Source: JBKGYG01 sp046546235
GTDB lineage: Bacteria; Bacillota; Clostridia; Lachnospirales; DSM-24629
NCBI GenBank assembly: GCA_046546235.1
Contig: JBKGYG010000021.1
Span: forward strand, 1-25,394
Direction of reading: 5' to 3'
DNA length: 25,394 nt
The notes beneath the pieces were generated by a model. That model saw only the letters and a program-made list of their open reading frames with translations. It made no database searches and was not told where the DNA came from. A program made the position numbers and the translations under genes. Every line of letters starts with the position of its first letter. Position 1 is the stretch's first letter. Positions 25,276 to 25,394 of the stretch are shown piece by piece.

Positions 25276-25323
25276 GGAAAGTCCTATTTTATAGATAATT
25301 GGTACTTAGAACATGTACCAATT
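25276..25323 (+). repeat. Copy 2 of the 19225 element, here with a perfect hairpin
   Basis: ATTGGTACTTAGAACATGT (25298-25316) matches 19246-19264 at 16 of 19 positions. Here the left part also forms a perfect 9-bp hairpin, AATTGGTAC (25297-25305) with GTACCAATT (25315-25323), around a 9-base loop. It is not followed by a T-run. It lies just after pduH and presumably upstream of the next unit. Confidence 0.5.
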
Positions 25324-25353
25324 GTACAAGTTTAATTAGCTAAGAGTATTAGA

Positions 25354-25394
25354 GCAGCTGGGACAAATCGCGATGCGAACGTGGCGAAGCCACT
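25354..25394 (+). ncRNA. GC-rich structured element cut by the window end
   Basis: The base composition changes sharply here. TCGC-GAT-GCGA (25368-25378) and GTGGC-GAA-GCCAC (25381-25393) are two adjacent tight hairpins in a genome where intergenic DNA is almost all A and T. This is how the start of a riboswitch or other structured RNA would look. A cobalamin-responsive element would suit a B12-dependent pathway, but too little is visible to name a class. Confidence 0.35.

Noticed and set aside
1..25394. CRISPR array, tRNA or rRNA genes, insertion sequences
   Set aside because: I found no regularly spaced repeats, no cloverleaf or ribosomal sequence, and no transposase-like protein in the window.
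25354..25394. Firm call of a cobalamin or cyclic-di-GMP riboswitch
   Set aside because: Only about 40 bases are visible and the conserved cores of those classes are not clearly matched, so only an unnamed structured element is reported.

Overview
The window is AT-rich, has strong GGAGG-type ribosome binding sites and some TTG/GTG starts, and carries Firmicutes-type DeoR/AraC regulators. It looks like a piece of a low-GC anaerobic Clostridia chromosome. Nearly all of it is one catabolic island for 6-deoxyhexoses (L-rhamnose and probably L-fucose or a relative), running into coenzyme-B12-dependent 1,2-propanediol metabolism.

Layout. Positions 1-565 (minus strand) hold the start of an unrecognised gene and a small membrane protein. 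Positions 858-2615 encode a DeoR-type repressor and an AraC-type regulator, ending in a strong terminator. Positions 2839-5921 are rhaB-rhaA-rhaM (rhamnulokinase, rhamnose isomerase, rhamnose mutarotase). Positions 6149-11482 are a first CUT2-type sugar ABC transporter (lipoprotein, two permeases, a second DeoR regulator, a divergent double ATPase). A second AraC regulator (minus strand, 11491-12354) faces a divergent AraA/FucI-type isomerase (12518-14020). Positions 14398-19054 are a second complete CUT2 transporter with a canonical ATPase, preceded by a structured leader. After a terminator, 19454-25272 is one operon: class II FucA-type aldolase, diol dehydratase pduC-pduD-pduE, and its reactivase pduG-pduH. 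The window ends in a GC-rich, hairpin-forming stretch that may begin a regulatory RNA or the next unit.

How it works together. The transporters import the sugar. RhaM interconverts anomers, RhaA (and perhaps the second isomerase) makes the ketose, RhaB phosphorylates it, and the aldolase splits it to DHAP plus L-lactaldehyde. A lactaldehyde reductase, not seen here, would give propanediol, which PduCDE dehydrates to propionaldehyde. PduG/PduH restore inactivated dehydratase.

Main points of interest. (1) The aldolase ends in, and PduD begins with, similar amphipathic helices of the microcompartment-targeting type. This suggests that sugar-phosphate cleavage and B12-dependent diol dehydration share a microcompartment whose shell genes lie outside the window. 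(2) The pduD-pduE gap holds a long nested hairpin, and PduE lacks the usual N-terminal extension. (3) A near-duplicate sequence element lies upstream of the aldolase operon and just after it. (4) An AAACGAA(A)CA motif recurs at three transport/isomerase promoters. (5) The second transporter has a multi-hairpin leader with repeated pairing arms.
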